A DNA stretch of 64,000 nucleotides from Streptomyces nymphaeiformis (GTDB taxonomy: Bacteria; Actinomycetota; Actinomycetes; Streptomycetales; Streptomycetaceae), in NCBI RefSeq assembly GCF_014203895.1, contig NZ_JACHJY010000012.1, positions 231,949 to 295,948 on the forward strand, in the 5' to 3' direction. Shown in pieces: positions 50,322 to 59,998 of this stretch. The position numbers and the translations under genes are program-made. A model generated the notes under the pieces. That model was not told the origin of the DNA, did no database searches, and saw only the letters and a list, made by a program, of their open reading frames with translations. The number at the start of each line of letters is the position of its first letter. The first letter of the stretch is position 1.

Positions 50322-51881
50322 TCAGCCCAGCAGGCCGCCGATCGGGTTGTGCGCCCCTCCGCCGGTCGAGCCGCCCTGGGACGGGGTGCTGGTGGAGCCG
50401 GTCGAGCCGCCGCCCGTCGTGCCGCCGCCGGTGCTGCTCGGGCTGTCGCTGGTGGACGGCGGGGGCGCCGGCTTCGACTGCGCGGGCGTACGGCTGGTGG
50501 TGGTGCCGGTGCTCGTGCCCTGGGTCGAGGTCGGGCGCTGCTGCTCGTGCGTCCGGGTGGACTCGCGGGTCGTCTCCGTGGGCCGGGTGGCCTCCTCGGT
50601 CTTCTCGCTGCGCGCGGGCGCCTCGCTGGTCGCGGTGGCGGGCTCGGGCGCGGTGGAGGCGGCCTTCGACGGAGCGCTGCTGGTCGGCTCCTGGGGCAGC
50701 GGCTGGCCGGGGAGGTGGTTGATCGGGTCGTCGTTGGGGCCCGGGACGGTGACCATCTCGGTGGAGCGGACGGCGCCGCCGAGGACGGAGCCGACGAGGA
50801 GGGTGAGGCCGACGACGACCGCGGCGAGGAGGGTGCTGCGGCGGGTGACCCGGCGGCGCAGGTCCCAGAGTTCGGCGCGCGGGCCGAGGGTGCGCCAGGC
50901 CTCGCCGGCGAGGCGGCCGTCGAGGGAGTAGACGGGGGCGCCGGCGATGATCAGCGGGGACCAGGCGGCCAGGTAGATGATGTCGGCCGAGTCGTAGACC
51001 GGGACGGTCTTCCAGCTGACGGTCAGCAGGAGCGCGGCGGAGAGCAGTCCGCCGACGACGGCGGCGACCCGCTGCCAGAGTCCGAGGACGGTGAGGACGC
51101 CGACGACGACCTGGAGGAAGGCGACGGTGAGTCCGGCGCCGACGGGGTGCTGGAGGGCGAAGTCGCGCAGCGGTTCGGCGAGGGCCCAGGGGTGGAGGGA
51201 GTTGAGCCACTTCACCATGGAGCCGCGCTCGCCGCCGTCGAAGTAGACGGGGTCGCAGAGCTTGCCCATGCCCGCGTAGATGGAGATGAAGCCGAGGAAG
51301 ACGCGGAGCGGGAGGAGGACGACGCCGAGGTTCATCCGGCGGCCGGGGTAGTAGGCGTGCCGGACGTTGTCCTGTCCGTGGCGCTGTGCCGTCCTGCCGT
51401 TCGGCGCTTCGTGCCCGTACGGCTCGGTGGGCTCCGGCCGGAGGTCGTACAGCTCGTCGTAGGCGCCCTCGGCGCGGCGCATCGGCGGCAGCAGCGGCGG
51501 CGCGGCCTCGGCGGGCACCACGGGGGTGGGCATCGTGGTGTCGATGCGCGGGATGGCCTGGGTGTCGCCGACGCCGTGGCCGCCGTGTCCGACGGGTTCG
51601 AGCGTGGAGACGGAGGACTCGCGCACGGCCTGGAGGAGGCCGGTCGCGCCCGGCGCGGACTTCCCGGTCCACACGACGGGGCGGCGGCGGGGGCCGCCCG
51701 CGCCCACTCCGGACAGGGCGGCGGTACGGGCCGCGAACTTCGGCTGCGGGGCCGGCGCGAGCCGCACACGGAAGCTGGCGTGGTTCACGATCACCTGGGC
51801 GGGATCGGAATCCACCTTGACCATGCTCAGCGCGGGCTGATCGTCGAACCCCGGCCGGGGCGTTCTGGTGTCCACACTCAT
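50322..51881 (-). CDS. DoxX-family membrane protein with long disordered termini
   Basis: This 519-aa protein has a disordered N-terminus of about 175 residues. A DoxX domain follows with four hydrophobic segments (about 180-320; GVVLLPLRVFLGFISIYAGM, LTVAFLQVVVGVLTVLGLWQ), then another membrane segment near 360 and a Ser/Thr/Pro/Gly-rich tail of about 130 residues. DoxX proteins occur in redox/sulfur stress complexes (with SodA and SseA in mycobacteria). The low-complexity tail is probably extracytoplasmic. Confidence 0.88.
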   Translation of the reverse strand: MSVDTRTPRPGFDDQPALSMVKVDSDPAQVIVNHASFRVRLAPAPQPKFAARTAALSGVGAGGPRRRPVVWTGKSAPGATGLLQAVRESSVSTLEPVGHGGHGVGDTQAIPRIDTTMPTPVVPAEAAPPLLPPMRRAEGAYDELYDLRPEPTEPYGHEAPNGRTAQRHGQDNVRHAYYPGRRMNLGVVLLPLRVFLGFISIYAGMGKLCDPVYFDGGERGSMVKWLNSLHPWALAEPLRDFALQHPVGAGLTVAFLQVVVGVLTVLGLWQRVAAVVGGLLSAALLLTVSWKTVPVYDSADIIYLAAWSPLIIAGAPVYSLDGRLAGEAWRTLGPRAELWDLRRRVTRRSTLLAAVVVGLTLLVGSVLGGAVRSTEMVTVPGPNDDPINHLPGQPLPQEPTSSAPSKAASTAPEPATATSEAPARSEKTEEATRPTETTRESTRTHEQQRPTSTQGTSTGTTTSRTPAQSKPAPPPSTSDSPSSTGGGTTGGGSTGSTSTPSQGGSTGGGAHNPIGGLLG

Positions 51882-51976
51882 CTAACCGAGTGATGTGCGG
51901 TTAGGACACTGCCTTGACGGTTGCCAAATGTCCGAGGCCCGTCAAGATCACGGCCGGGGCGCGTCCCTCGTTCGGG

Positions 51977-52936
51977 TCAGCCCATGCGGCGGCGGGCCGC
52001 CTCGTAGAGCACGACACCGGCGGCGACGCCGGCGTTGAGCGACTCGGCGCCGCCCGGCATCGGGATGCGGACGAGGAAGTCGCAGGTCTCGCCGACGAGG
52101 CGGGACAGGCCCTTGCCCTCGGAGCCGACGACGATGACGACCGGGCCGGCGAGCGCCTCCAGGTCCTGCACCTCGTGCGTGCCCTCGGCGGCGAGGCCGA
52201 CGACCGCGATGCCGGCCTTCTTGTACTCCTGCAGGGCGCGGGTCAGGTTGGTGACGCGGGCGACCGGGGTGCGCGCGGCGGTGCCGGCGGAGGTCTTCCA
52301 GGCGCCGGCGGTCATGCCGGCGGCGCGGCGCTCGGGGATGACCACGCCGTGGCCGCCGAAGGCGGAGACGGAGCGGACGATCGCGCCGAGGTTGCGCGGG
52401 TCGGTGACGCCGTCGAGGGCGACGATCAGCGGGTCCTCGTGCTCGTCGTAGGCGGCGTCGGTGAGGTCCTCGGGGTGCGCGTACTCGTACGGCGGGACCT
52501 GGAGGACCAGACCCTGGTGGTTCAGCCCGTTGGTCATGCGGTCGAGCTCGGGGCGCGGGGCTTCCATCAGGTTGATGTTGCCGCGCGCGCCGGCGAGCTG
52601 GAGGGCCTCGCGCACGCGCTCGTCGTTGTCGATGAACTGCTGCACGTACAGCGTGGTGGCGGGCACGCCGTCGCGCAGCGCCTCGAAGACCGGGTTGCGG
52701 CCGACGACCATCTCGCTGGTGCCCTTGGGGCCGCCGCGGCGGGGCGCGGGGCGGCGCTTGGCCGCGTTCCGGGCCATCGCGTTGGAGACGCGGTACGCCT
52801 TGTGACCCTTGCGGTCCTCGGCCTTGGGCGTCGGGCCCTTGCCTTCGAGGCCCTTGCGCCGCTGGCCACCGCTGCCGACCGTCGCGCCCTTCTTGTTGGA
52901 CGTGCGGCGGTTCCTGCGCTGGCTGTTCCCGGCCAT
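51977..52936 (-). CDS. rlmB: 23S rRNA (guanosine-2'-O-)-methyltransferase RlmB
   Basis: This 319-aa SpoU/TrmH-family enzyme has a basic disordered N-terminus (about 1-70), the L30e-like substrate-binding domain (VVGRNPVFEALRDGVPATTL), and the knotted SPOUT domain with ALDGVTDPRNLGAIVRSVSA, VVIVVGSEGKGLS and IPMPGGAESLNAGVAAGVVL. It 2'-O-methylates G2251 (E. coli numbering) of 23S rRNA. It follows cysS on the same strand (79 bp), the usual actinobacterial order. Confidence 0.94.
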   Translation of the reverse strand: MAGNSQRRNRRTSNKKGATVGSGGQRRKGLEGKGPTPKAEDRKGHKAYRVSNAMARNAAKRRPAPRRGGPKGTSEMVVGRNPVFEALRDGVPATTLYVQQFIDNDERVREALQLAGARGNINLMEAPRPELDRMTNGLNHQGLVLQVPPYEYAHPEDLTDAAYDEHEDPLIVALDGVTDPRNLGAIVRSVSAFGGHGVVIPERRAAGMTAGAWKTSAGTAARTPVARVTNLTRALQEYKKAGIAVVGLAAEGTHEVQDLEALAGPVVIVVGSEGKGLSRLVGETCDFLVRIPMPGGAESLNAGVAAGVVLYEAARRRMG

Positions 52937-53015
52937 GACTACTACCTGTTTCCTCTGCTGACGTACGAAGTCTGTAACTGAAGTGTGCCGCCCGGTGTCC
53001 CGAGCGGCACGTCTT

Positions 53016-54416
53016 CTAACGGTTGCCCAGCGTCCAGCGGGGACCGTCGGGGCTGTCCTCGATGGCGAGGCCTGACTGGTTCAGGTGGTCGCGGATCGCG
53101 TCCGCGGTCGCCCAGTCCTTGCGCTCGCGCGCCGATTCGCGCTGCTGGAGCACGAGGCGTACGAGGGTGTCGACGACGCCGTGGAGCTCCTCGCCGCCAC
53201 CGGTCTCCTCGGCCCAGTGCGGGTCGAGGGGGTCGAGGCCGAGGACGCCGAGCATGGCACGGACCTCGGCGAGGCGGGCGATGGCCTCGTCCTTGTCGTC
53301 CGCGGCGAGGGCGCTGTTGCCCTGGCGGACGGTGGTGTGGATGATCGCGAGCGCGTGCGGCACGCCCAGGTCGTCGTCCATGGCCTCGGCGAAGGCCGGC
53401 GGCACCTCGGCGGCGGGGGCGACGGTCCGCCCGGCCTTCTCGGTGGCGCGCTGGACGAAGCCCTCGATGCGGGCGAAGGCCGACTCGGCCTCGCGCAGGG
53501 ACTCCTCGCTGTACTCGATCATCGAGCGGTAGTGCGGGGTGCCCAGGTAGTAGCGCAGGACGATGGGGCGCCAGTTCTTCACCATCTCGGACACGAGCAC
53601 GCTGTTGCCGAGCGACTTCGACATCTTCTCGCCGCTCATGGTGACCCAGGCGTTGTGCACCCAGTACTGGGCGAACTCGTCGCCGAAGGCCTTGGCCTGG
53701 GCGATCTCGTTCTCGTGGTGCGGGAAGATCAGGTCGAGGCCGCCGCCGTGGATGTCGAAGGCGGAGCCCAGGTACTTGTGGGCCATGGCCGAGCACTCCA
53801 GGTGCCAGCCGGGACGGCCGCGGCCCCACGGGGTCTCCCAGTCGGGCTCGCCCGGCTTGGTCGCCTTCCACATGGCGAAGTCGCGCGGGTCGCGCTTGCC
53901 GGTGATGCCGTCCTCGGCGGGCTGGCGGAGGTCGTCGATGTCCTGGTTGGACAGCTCCAGGTACCCGGGGAAGGAGCGCACGTCGAAGTAGACGCTGCCG
54001 TCCGCCTCGTAGGCGTGGCCGCGCTCGATCAGACCCCGCATCATCTCGATCATCTCGGGGACGTGACCGGTGGCGCGGGGCTCGTAGGTCGGCGGGAGGC
54101 AACCGAGGGCGTGGTAGCCGTCGTTGAAGGCGCGCTCGTTCTCGTAGCCGATGGACCACCAGGGGCGGCCCTGCTCGGCGCCCTTCTTGATGATCTTGTC
54201 GTCGATGTCGGTGACGTTGCGGATGAACGTGACGTCGTAGCCGCGGTAGGCGAACCAGCGGCGCATGATGTCGAAGTTCAGCCCCGACCGGATGTGGCCG
54301 ATGTGCGGGGCCGCCTGCACGGTGGCACCACAGAGGTAGATCGAGACGCAGCCCGGCGTGAGCGGGGTGAAGTCACGGATCTGCCGGGCGCTGGTGTCGT
54401 ACAGGCGAATAGTCAC
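53016..54416 (-). CDS. cysS: Cysteinyl-tRNA synthetase
   Basis: This 466-aa class I synthetase has the HIGH motif PHIGHIRSG, the zinc ligands C29 (YLCGATV), C-H in LECSAMA and HHENE, and the KMSKS loop EKMSKSLGN. The C-terminal helical anticodon-binding domain is complete. GTG 54416 (VTIRLYDTSARQ) is the usual start. It charges tRNA-Cys; part of the ispD-ispF-cysS-rlmB cluster conserved in actinobacteria. Confidence 0.96.
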   Translation of the reverse strand: MTIRLYDTSARQIRDFTPLTPGCVSIYLCGATVQAAPHIGHIRSGLNFDIMRRWFAYRGYDVTFIRNVTDIDDKIIKKGAEQGRPWWSIGYENERAFNDGYHALGCLPPTYEPRATGHVPEMIEMMRGLIERGHAYEADGSVYFDVRSFPGYLELSNQDIDDLRQPAEDGITGKRDPRDFAMWKATKPGEPDWETPWGRGRPGWHLECSAMAHKYLGSAFDIHGGGLDLIFPHHENEIAQAKAFGDEFAQYWVHNAWVTMSGEKMSKSLGNSVLVSEMVKNWRPIVLRYYLGTPHYRSMIEYSEESLREAESAFARIEGFVQRATEKAGRTVAPAAEVPPAFAEAMDDDLGVPHALAIIHTTVRQGNSALAADDKDEAIARLAEVRAMLGVLGLDPLDPHWAEETGGGEELHGVVDTLVRLVLQQRESARERKDWATADAIRDHLNQSGLAIEDSPDGPRWTLGNR

Positions 54417-54508
54417 CACTCCAGGGTAGTGGGCGTGTGGTAGTGCCCTGCGACCGATTCCCGGCGGCAGGACACGTTTTTCACCGCTGTCGGAGCGATT
54501 CGGGGCTG

Positions 54509-55018
54509 CTACCGGGGCGATACGGGGTAGACGAGGGCGGTCGCGAGGGCGGCGAGGCCCTCGGCGCGGCCGGTGAGACCGAGCCCGTCCGTGGTGGTGC
54601 CGGAGACGGAGACGGGGGCGCCCGCCGCCTCGCTGAGCGCCTTCTGCGCCTCGTCGCGCCGCTTGCCGACCTTGGGGCGGACGCCGACGACCTGTACGGC
54701 GATGTTCCCGATCTCGTACCCCTCGGCGCGGACGATCCGCGCGGCCTCGGCGAGCAGGGTGACGCCGGAGGCGCCGGACCACTCGGGGCGCGAGGTGCCG
54801 AAGTGGGCTCCGAGGTCGCCGATGCCGGCGGCCGAGAAGAGCGCGTCGCAGGCGGCGTGGGCGGCGACGTCACCGTCGGAGTGCCCGGCGAGCCCGTACT
54901 CCTCGTCCTCCCAGAGCAGGCCCGCGCACCAGAGCTCGCGGCCCTTCTCGAAGGCGTGGACGTCGGTGCCGATGCCGGTGCGGGGGATCACGGGGATCAG
55001 GGGCTGCTCAGAAGCCAT
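54509..55018 (-). CDS. ispF: 2-C-methyl-D-erythritol 2,4-cyclodiphosphate synthase
   Basis: This 169-aa protein has the IspF signatures GIGTDVHAFEKG (metal ligands D and H), GHSDGDVAAHAACDAL (H) and TTTDGLGLTGRAEG. It performs the cyclisation step of the MEP isoprenoid pathway. Its start overlaps the ispD 3' end by 11 bp, so the pair is coupled. Confidence 0.96.
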   Translation of the reverse strand: MASEQPLIPVIPRTGIGTDVHAFEKGRELWCAGLLWEDEEYGLAGHSDGDVAAHAACDALFSAAGIGDLGAHFGTSRPEWSGASGVTLLAEAARIVRAEGYEIGNIAVQVVGVRPKVGKRRDEAQKALSEAAGAPVSVSGTTTDGLGLTGRAEGLAALATALVYPVSPR

Positions 55019-55757
55019 CGTTGGCCCTCCTGCGGGCGAGTACGGCCTCGGCGAGGACGAGGTCGAGGGGACGGGTCACCTTGAAGGCCTCTTCGTGGCC
55101 GGGCACGACGACGACGGGCGCGCCGAGCCGCTCGACCATGCCGGCGTCGTCGGTGGCGCCCTCACCGGTGAGGGCGATGGTCGCGTGGGCGTTGACCAGG
55201 GTGTCGTGGTCGAAGCCCTGCGGGGTCTGGACGGCGCGGAGGCGGGCGCGGACCGGGGTGGCGACGACCTGCTCGGGGTCGCCGGGCTTCTCGGCCGGCT
55301 CGACCTCCTTGACGGTGTCGGCGACGGGCAGCGCGGGGACGACGGCGACGGCCCCGTCCCGTACGGCCTCGATGACGGCGTCCACGGTCTCGACGGGGAC
55401 CAGCGGGCGGGCCGCGTCGTGGACGAGGACGGTGGTGATGCCCTCGGGGAGCGCCTGGAGGCCGAGGTGCACGGACTCCTGGCGGGTCTCGCCGCCGGGG
55501 ACGACGAGGTAGTCGGTCCGCTCGGGCAGGGCGTGGTCGTCGAGGAGGTTCTTGACCTCGGCGGCGCCGTCGGAGGGGGCGACCACGACGACGAGCGAGA
55601 CCGCGCGGGAGGCGGCCATCGCGCGGACGGCGTGGATGAGCATGGGGGTGCCGTTCAGCGCGCGGAGCGCCTTGGGGGCGCCCGGGCCGAGGCGTACGCC
55701 CCGCCCTGCGGCCGGGATCACCACGGCGGTACGGCTAGGACGCGCTTCGTCTGACAT
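55008..55757 (-). CDS. ispD: 2-C-methyl-D-erythritol 4-phosphate cytidylyltransferase
   Basis: This 249-aa protein has the CTP-binding loop VVIPAAGRGVRLGPGAPKAL (GxGxR...K), HDAARPLVP and RAVQTPQGF, all typical of IspD. ATG 55757 (MSDEA) was chosen; a GTG at 55766 would add three residues. About 300 bp of sequence without a recognisable gene separate it from carD upstream. Confidence 0.95.
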   Translation of the reverse strand: MSDEARPSRTAVVIPAAGRGVRLGPGAPKALRALNGTPMLIHAVRAMAASRAVSLVVVVAPSDGAAEVKNLLDDHALPERTDYLVVPGGETRQESVHLGLQALPEGITTVLVHDAARPLVPVETVDAVIEAVRDGAVAVVPALPVADTVKEVEPAEKPGDPEQVVATPVRARLRAVQTPQGFDHDTLVNAHATIALTGEGATDDAGMVERLGAPVVVVPGHEEAFKVTRPLDLVLAEAVLARRRANDGF

Positions 55758-56064
55758 CGGTTGCACTCCGGCAGGTTTGTTTCCGCGGCCGACATGGGTA
55801 TGGCCTCACCGTGCCGGACGCTCCGCCTTGATCGGGCCCTTTCCGTGACGACGGTCGAGGCGTGGCCGCGTCGGCACAGGGGCTCGGACGTAGAGAAGTT
55901 CAGGGGGTGCGGGTTACTTCAGCGGTGCGGTCACATGGACGCGCCGCGTACGTGTGGTGATGTACGCGGACATGCCGCAGCGCCCGGCGACAGCACTGTG
56001 TGGATCACAGTACGCCAGCGGGCACCGCGGCATTGCTTCACTGCTCGACCGCTTCAGGTGCGGC
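55758..56064. other. Gene-free interval between carD and ispD
   Basis: About 307 bp. It probably holds the ispD promoter and the carD terminator. No convincing reading frame, RNA or strong hairpin was seen. Confidence 0.4.
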
Positions 56065-56547
56065 TCAGGACGCGAGGACCTCGTCGAGGAGGGCCTCGGC
56101 CTTGTCCTCGTTCGTGTTCTCCGCGAGAGCCAGCTCGCTCACCAGGATCTGGCGGGCCTTGGCGAGCATGCGCTTCTCACCGGCGGAGAGTCCGCGCTCG
56201 CGCTCACGACGCCACAGGTCGCGCACCACTTCGGCGACCTTGATGACATCGCCGGAGGCGAGCTTCTCGAGATTTGCCTTGTAGCGACGGGACCAGTTCG
56301 TCGGCTCTTCGGCGTACGGTGCGCGCAGCACCTCGAAGACCCGGTCCAGCCCGTCCTGACCGACCACGTCGCGAACGCCGACGAACTCCGCATTGTCCGC
56401 CGGCACACGAACCGTCAGGTCGCCCTGCGCGACCTTGAGCACCAAGTAGGTCTTGTCCACGCCTTTGATCTGGCGAGTTTCGATGGCCTCGATCAGCGCG
56501 GCCCCGTGATGGGGATAGACCACGGTGTCGCCAACCTTGAACGTCAT
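56065..56547 (-). CDS. carD: CarD/CdnL-family RNA polymerase-binding regulator
   Basis: This 160-aa protein has an N-terminal RNAP-interaction Tudor-like domain (FKVGDTVVYPHHGAALIEAI, YLVLKVAQGDLTVRVPADN) and a C-terminal helical domain with the DNA-minor-groove Trp in PTNWSRRYKANLEKL. It stabilises open complexes at rRNA and other housekeeping promoters and is essential in mycobacteria. ATG 56547. Confidence 0.96.
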   Translation of the reverse strand: MTFKVGDTVVYPHHGAALIEAIETRQIKGVDKTYLVLKVAQGDLTVRVPADNAEFVGVRDVVGQDGLDRVFEVLRAPYAEEPTNWSRRYKANLEKLASGDVIKVAEVVRDLWRRERERGLSAGEKRMLAKARQILVSELALAENTNEDKAEALLDEVLAS

Positions 56548-57188
56548 GTGACAGGTACCCCTTCCGTGGCTATCCAGGGTAACACGGATTCGGCTTCTTC
56601 TGAATGGCGTTTTCGCAGGTCAGGGCATATCTCGGGGCTTGACAACGGCGACACGGACGTGCTGCGGAGGGCTTCCGGAAGGCGGTATTCGCAGGTCGGA
56701 GCGGCTACATCGACGCAGAGAAACGCGCACGTTACACCCATCTGGAGGCCGTCCAGGGAGGGACGATGTCCCGTTTTGTCGGGTTCGGAGTGACCTTCTT
56801 CGCGTACTCCGTTCGAGGATCGCCCACCCGTACGGATGCACGCCGGTGCGATTCCTGAAATTGATCAGTGGACATCAAGTGATGCCGGTACGGGATTTTC
56901 CGCGGGGGTCGCCGCGGGGAATGCGGGGGCTCCCCCGAATTGATCAAGGCGGTTATGTGAACAACAGGTCAATGGGTCGTGATCCGGCCACGCGGCCGTC
57001 GCGCGGAGCGGGGCACGCCGGGCGGCGGAAGGAGTACGACACGGGCAGCCGGGGGACCGCCGTGACCGGTTAGGGGCGGGTCGGGTGCGGGACGCTGAGT
57101 GAGGCTCGGTAACCTAAGCGCGCTGACACACCTTTAGCTGTCCCTTAGTTCCCACGCCCGTCCGTACGTCCTAGGAGATGCCGCCGCC
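56548..57188. other. Gene-free interval, about 640 bp
   Basis: This holds the divergent promoters of carD and the lipoprotein gene. Short palindromes such as cggggg-ct-cccccg (56923-56936) are present. Reading frames crossing it show no codon bias or motif I would accept. Its length is large for two promoters, so a small RNA is conceivable, but I see no specific evidence. Confidence 0.45.
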
Positions 57189-57836
57189 GTGAGCCGCAGC
57201 CTTCGACGCGGCGCCCTCGCCGCCACCGCCATCGTGTTCTCCGTCGCCGCGCTGTCCGCCTGTGGTGCGGGCAACGACGCGCAGACGCTGCAAGTGCGAC
57301 CGGACAACGCCGCCGTCACGGTGGACGACGTCAAGATCCAGAACGCGCTGGTCATCACCCAGCCCGAGCCCGGCGTCAAGGGCCCGGCCGCCGTCTCGGC
57401 CACCGTCTTCAACAACGGCAGCCTGCCGCAGACCCTCGACTCGATCAGCCTGCCGGGCCTGCGCGCCGCGGTCGTGCTGAAGCCCGCCGAGGGCGCCGGC
57501 CCGGTCGTCGTCCCGGCCCACGGCTCCGTCGTCATCGGCGGCGAGGGCAACGCCTCCGCCGTCGTCCTGAACGGCTCCGAGGCCGCCCGCGACGGCGACG
57601 CGCAGAAGGTCGTCTTCAAGCTGAGCCGGACCGGCGACGTCGCCCTGAGCGCCTTCGTCGTCCCGGCGAAGAGCTACTTCAAGGAGTACGGCCCGAGCGC
57701 CGTCCCGGCCCTCCCGGAGGCGGCCCCGACCGCCTCGGCGACCGCCACCGCGACCGCGACGGCGACGGCGACGGCGACCACCACGCCGACCACTCCGGCG
57801 TCGCCCTCGGGCGAGCCGACGACCGCCGGTCACTGA
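57189..57836 (+). CDS. Secreted lipoprotein, DUF461/PCuAC-like
   Basis: This 215-aa protein has a lipobox LSAC (Cys about 25), a beta-sandwich domain (about 40-165: VTVDDVKIQNALVITQP, AAVSATVFNNGSLPQTLDSI, VVVPAHGSVVIGGEG) and a tail of alternating Ala/Thr. The domain resembles DUF461/PCuAC copper chaperone-like lipoproteins, but the Met/His copper motif is not evident. GGAG lies upstream of GTG 57189. A very strong hairpin follows. Confidence 0.85.
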   Translation: MSRSLRRGALAATAIVFSVAALSACGAGNDAQTLQVRPDNAAVTVDDVKIQNALVITQPEPGVKGPAAVSATVFNNGSLPQTLDSISLPGLRAAVVLKPAEGAGPVVVPAHGSVVIGGEGNASAVVLNGSEAARDGDAQKVVFKLSRTGDVALSAFVVPAKSYFKEYGPSAVPALPEAAPTASATATATATATATATTTPTTPASPSGEPTTAGH

Positions 57837-57848
57837 GGTCACCGAGTA

Positions 57849-57895
57849 CGTACGTGAGAGGGGCGCCCCCGGTGGGGGCGCCCCTCTCACGTACG
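57849..57895. terminator. Long hairpin terminator
   Basis: A perfect 22-bp stem (57849-57870 with 57874-57895) has a 3-nt loop, between the lipoprotein gene and convergent phoP. Confidence 0.93.
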
Positions 57896-58017
57896 CATAC
57901 GGCGTGTTTACGGCTCGAGCCCTATCCCGGACGCGCCCCTCGCACTGCGCGGCCCCAGGGGGCCCCGCAGGCATCGGGACGCTGCGCCGGACTCCGTCCG
58001 GCCTCGCCGGGCCGGGT

Positions 58018-58698
58018 CTACGGCTCGAACTTGTAGCCCAGGCCCCGGACCGTCACCAGGTACCGCGGCGCGCCCGGGTCCGGCTCGATCTTGGCGCGGA
58101 GGCGCTTGACGTGGACGTCGAGGGTCTTGGTGTCGCCGACGTAGTCCGCGCCCCAGACCCGGTCGATGAGCTGCATACGGGTCAGCACGCGGCCCGCGTT
58201 GCGCAGCAGCATCTCCAGGAGGTCGAACTCCTTCAGCGGCAGGTCGACCTTGCCGCCGCCGACGGTGACGACGTGGCGGTCGACGTCCATGCGGACCGGG
58301 CCGGCCTCCAGGGCCGCCGGGGTGACCTCCTCCGGCTCCCCGCGGCGGCGCAGCACCGCGCGGATGCGGGCGACGAGCTCCCGCGAGGAGAAGGGCTTGG
58401 TCACGTAGTCGTCGGCTCCTATCTCCAGGCCGACGACCTTGTCGATCTCGCTGTCCTTGGCGGTCACCATGATCACCGGGACGTTCGAGCGGCTGCGCAG
58501 CTGGCGGCACACCTCGGTACCGGGCAGCCCCGGAAGCATCAGGTCGAGGAGGACGAGGTCGGCTCCGTTGCGCTCGAACTCGTCGAGGCCGTCGGGCCCG
58601 GTCGCCGCGACGGCGACCTCGAAGCCCTCCTTGCGGAGCATGTACGACAGGGCGTCGCTGAAGGATTCCTCATCCTCGACGACGAGCACTCGGGTCAC
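58018..58698 (-). CDS. phoP: Phosphate-response regulator PhoP
   Basis: This 226-aa OmpR-family protein has a receiver domain (VVEDEESF, phospho-Asp in LVLLDLMLPG, VTKPFSSREL) and a C-terminal winged helix (LPLKEFDLLEMLLRNAG, RVWGADYVGDTKTLDVHVKR). PhoP activates the pho regulon and represses antibiotic and nitrogen genes in Streptomyces. GTG 58698 overlaps the phoR stop (4 bp). Confidence 0.95.
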   Translation of the reverse strand: MTRVLVVEDEESFSDALSYMLRKEGFEVAVAATGPDGLDEFERNGADLVLLDLMLPGLPGTEVCRQLRSRSNVPVIMVTAKDSEIDKVVGLEIGADDYVTKPFSSRELVARIRAVLRRRGEPEEVTPAALEAGPVRMDVDRHVVTVGGGKVDLPLKEFDLLEMLLRNAGRVLTRMQLIDRVWGADYVGDTKTLDVHVKRLRAKIEPDPGAPRYLVTVRGLGYKFEP

Positions 58699-59924
58699 GG
58701 AAGGACCTCCGGGGCGGGAAGCGGTTCGGTCATGAGATCAGGGGTGGGGGAAGAGGCGGGCCGGCGGTCCCGTACGGCGCCCGCCTCGGGCAGCCGCAAG
58801 GTGAAGGTGGAGCCCTGACCCTCGGTGCTCCAGACGGTGACCTCGCCGCCGTGCGAGGCGGCCACGTGCTTGACGATGGCCAGGCCGAGCCCCGTACCGC
58901 CGGTGGCACGGGAGCGGGCCGGGTCGACGCGGTAGAAGCGCTCGAAGACGCGCTCCTTGTCCTTGTCGGGGATGCCGATGCCCTGGTCGGTGACGGCTAT
59001 CTCGATCACGTCGCCGGCGGGCGCGGCGACACGACGGGCGGCGATGCCCACCCGGGTGTGCGCCGGTGAGTAGTTGACGGCGTTCTCGACGAGGTTGCCG
59101 AGGGCCGCGGCGAGCTGGCCCCGGCTGCCCCACACGTACAGGTCGGCGGCGCCGCCGGAGACCATGGTGATCTGCTTCTTGGAGGCGGGCTGCCGGGAGC
59201 GGTCGATCGCCTCGGCGACGAGCTCGTCCACGGACACCGGCTCGGAGTCCTCCAGCGGGTCGTCGTTCTGCACGCGGGAGAGGTCGATGAGCTCCTGTAC
59301 GAGGTTGGTGAGGCGGGTCGCCTCGATCTGCATCCGGCCGGCGAAGCGGGTGACCGCCTCGGGGTCGTCGGAGGCGTCCATGACCGCTTCCGAGAGCAGG
59401 GAGAGCGCGCCGACGGGAGTCTTGAGCTCATGGCTCACGTTGGCGACGAAGTCGCGCCGTACCGCTTCGATGCGGCGGGCCTCGGTGAGGTCCTCGACCA
59501 GGAGCAGCACGAGCCGCGAGCCCAGCGGGGCGACCCGGGCGGAGACGGCGAGGGCCTCGCCGCGTCCGGTGCCGCGCCGGGCCAGGTCCAGCTCGACCTG
59601 CCGTATCTCTCCGTCCCGGCGGGTGTCGCGGGCCATGTTGAGCATGGGTTCGACGGCAAGTTTGCCGCCCCGGACCAGGCCGAGCGCGTACGCCGCCGAG
59701 CTGGCCTTCACCACGGAGTCGCTCTCGTCGAGGACGACCGCGGAGGAGCGCAGCACGGAGAGCACGGTGTCGACGCCGGGCGGGAGCACGGCGTCGGTGT
59801 GCAGAGAGGTACGGGTCGGGCGCGCCTGGTCGCGTTCGCTCCAGCGGAACGCCAGCATGGCGATCACGCCGGTGCACACGCCGGCGATCGCTGCCAATGC
59901 GGCGACCGCCGCGTTCACGTCCAT
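58695..59924 (-). CDS. phoR: Phosphate sensor histidine kinase PhoR
   Basis: This 409-aa protein has a single N-terminal hydrophobic segment (VAALAAIAGVCTGVIAMLAF), a PAS-like region, the HisKA motif VANVSHELKTPVGALSLL and HATPase motifs NLVENAVNYSP and GTGLGLAIVKHVAASHGG. Only one membrane span is evident, as in Streptomyces PhoR. ATG 59924 was used. Autoregulated through PHO boxes upstream. Confidence 0.95.
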   Translation of the reverse strand: MDVNAAVAALAAIAGVCTGVIAMLAFRWSERDQARPTRTSLHTDAVLPPGVDTVLSVLRSSAVVLDESDSVVKASSAAYALGLVRGGKLAVEPMLNMARDTRRDGEIRQVELDLARRGTGRGEALAVSARVAPLGSRLVLLLVEDLTEARRIEAVRRDFVANVSHELKTPVGALSLLSEAVMDASDDPEAVTRFAGRMQIEATRLTNLVQELIDLSRVQNDDPLEDSEPVSVDELVAEAIDRSRQPASKKQITMVSGGAADLYVWGSRGQLAAALGNLVENAVNYSPAHTRVGIAARRVAAPAGDVIEIAVTDQGIGIPDKDKERVFERFYRVDPARSRATGGTGLGLAIVKHVAASHGGEVTVWSTEGQGSTFTLRLPEAGAVRDRRPASSPTPDLMTEPLPAPEVLP

Positions 59925-59998
59925 GCCTCCAAGGTTATGCGGGGTCGCGGACACTCTCCCAGCCGTCCGAGTGGCTGCTCGAACAGTCGTCGCCCAGA

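Noticed and set aside
56639..57073. A 144-codon plus-strand frame in the carD upstream region
   Set aside because: It has no codon bias, no ribosome-binding site and no recognisable motif.
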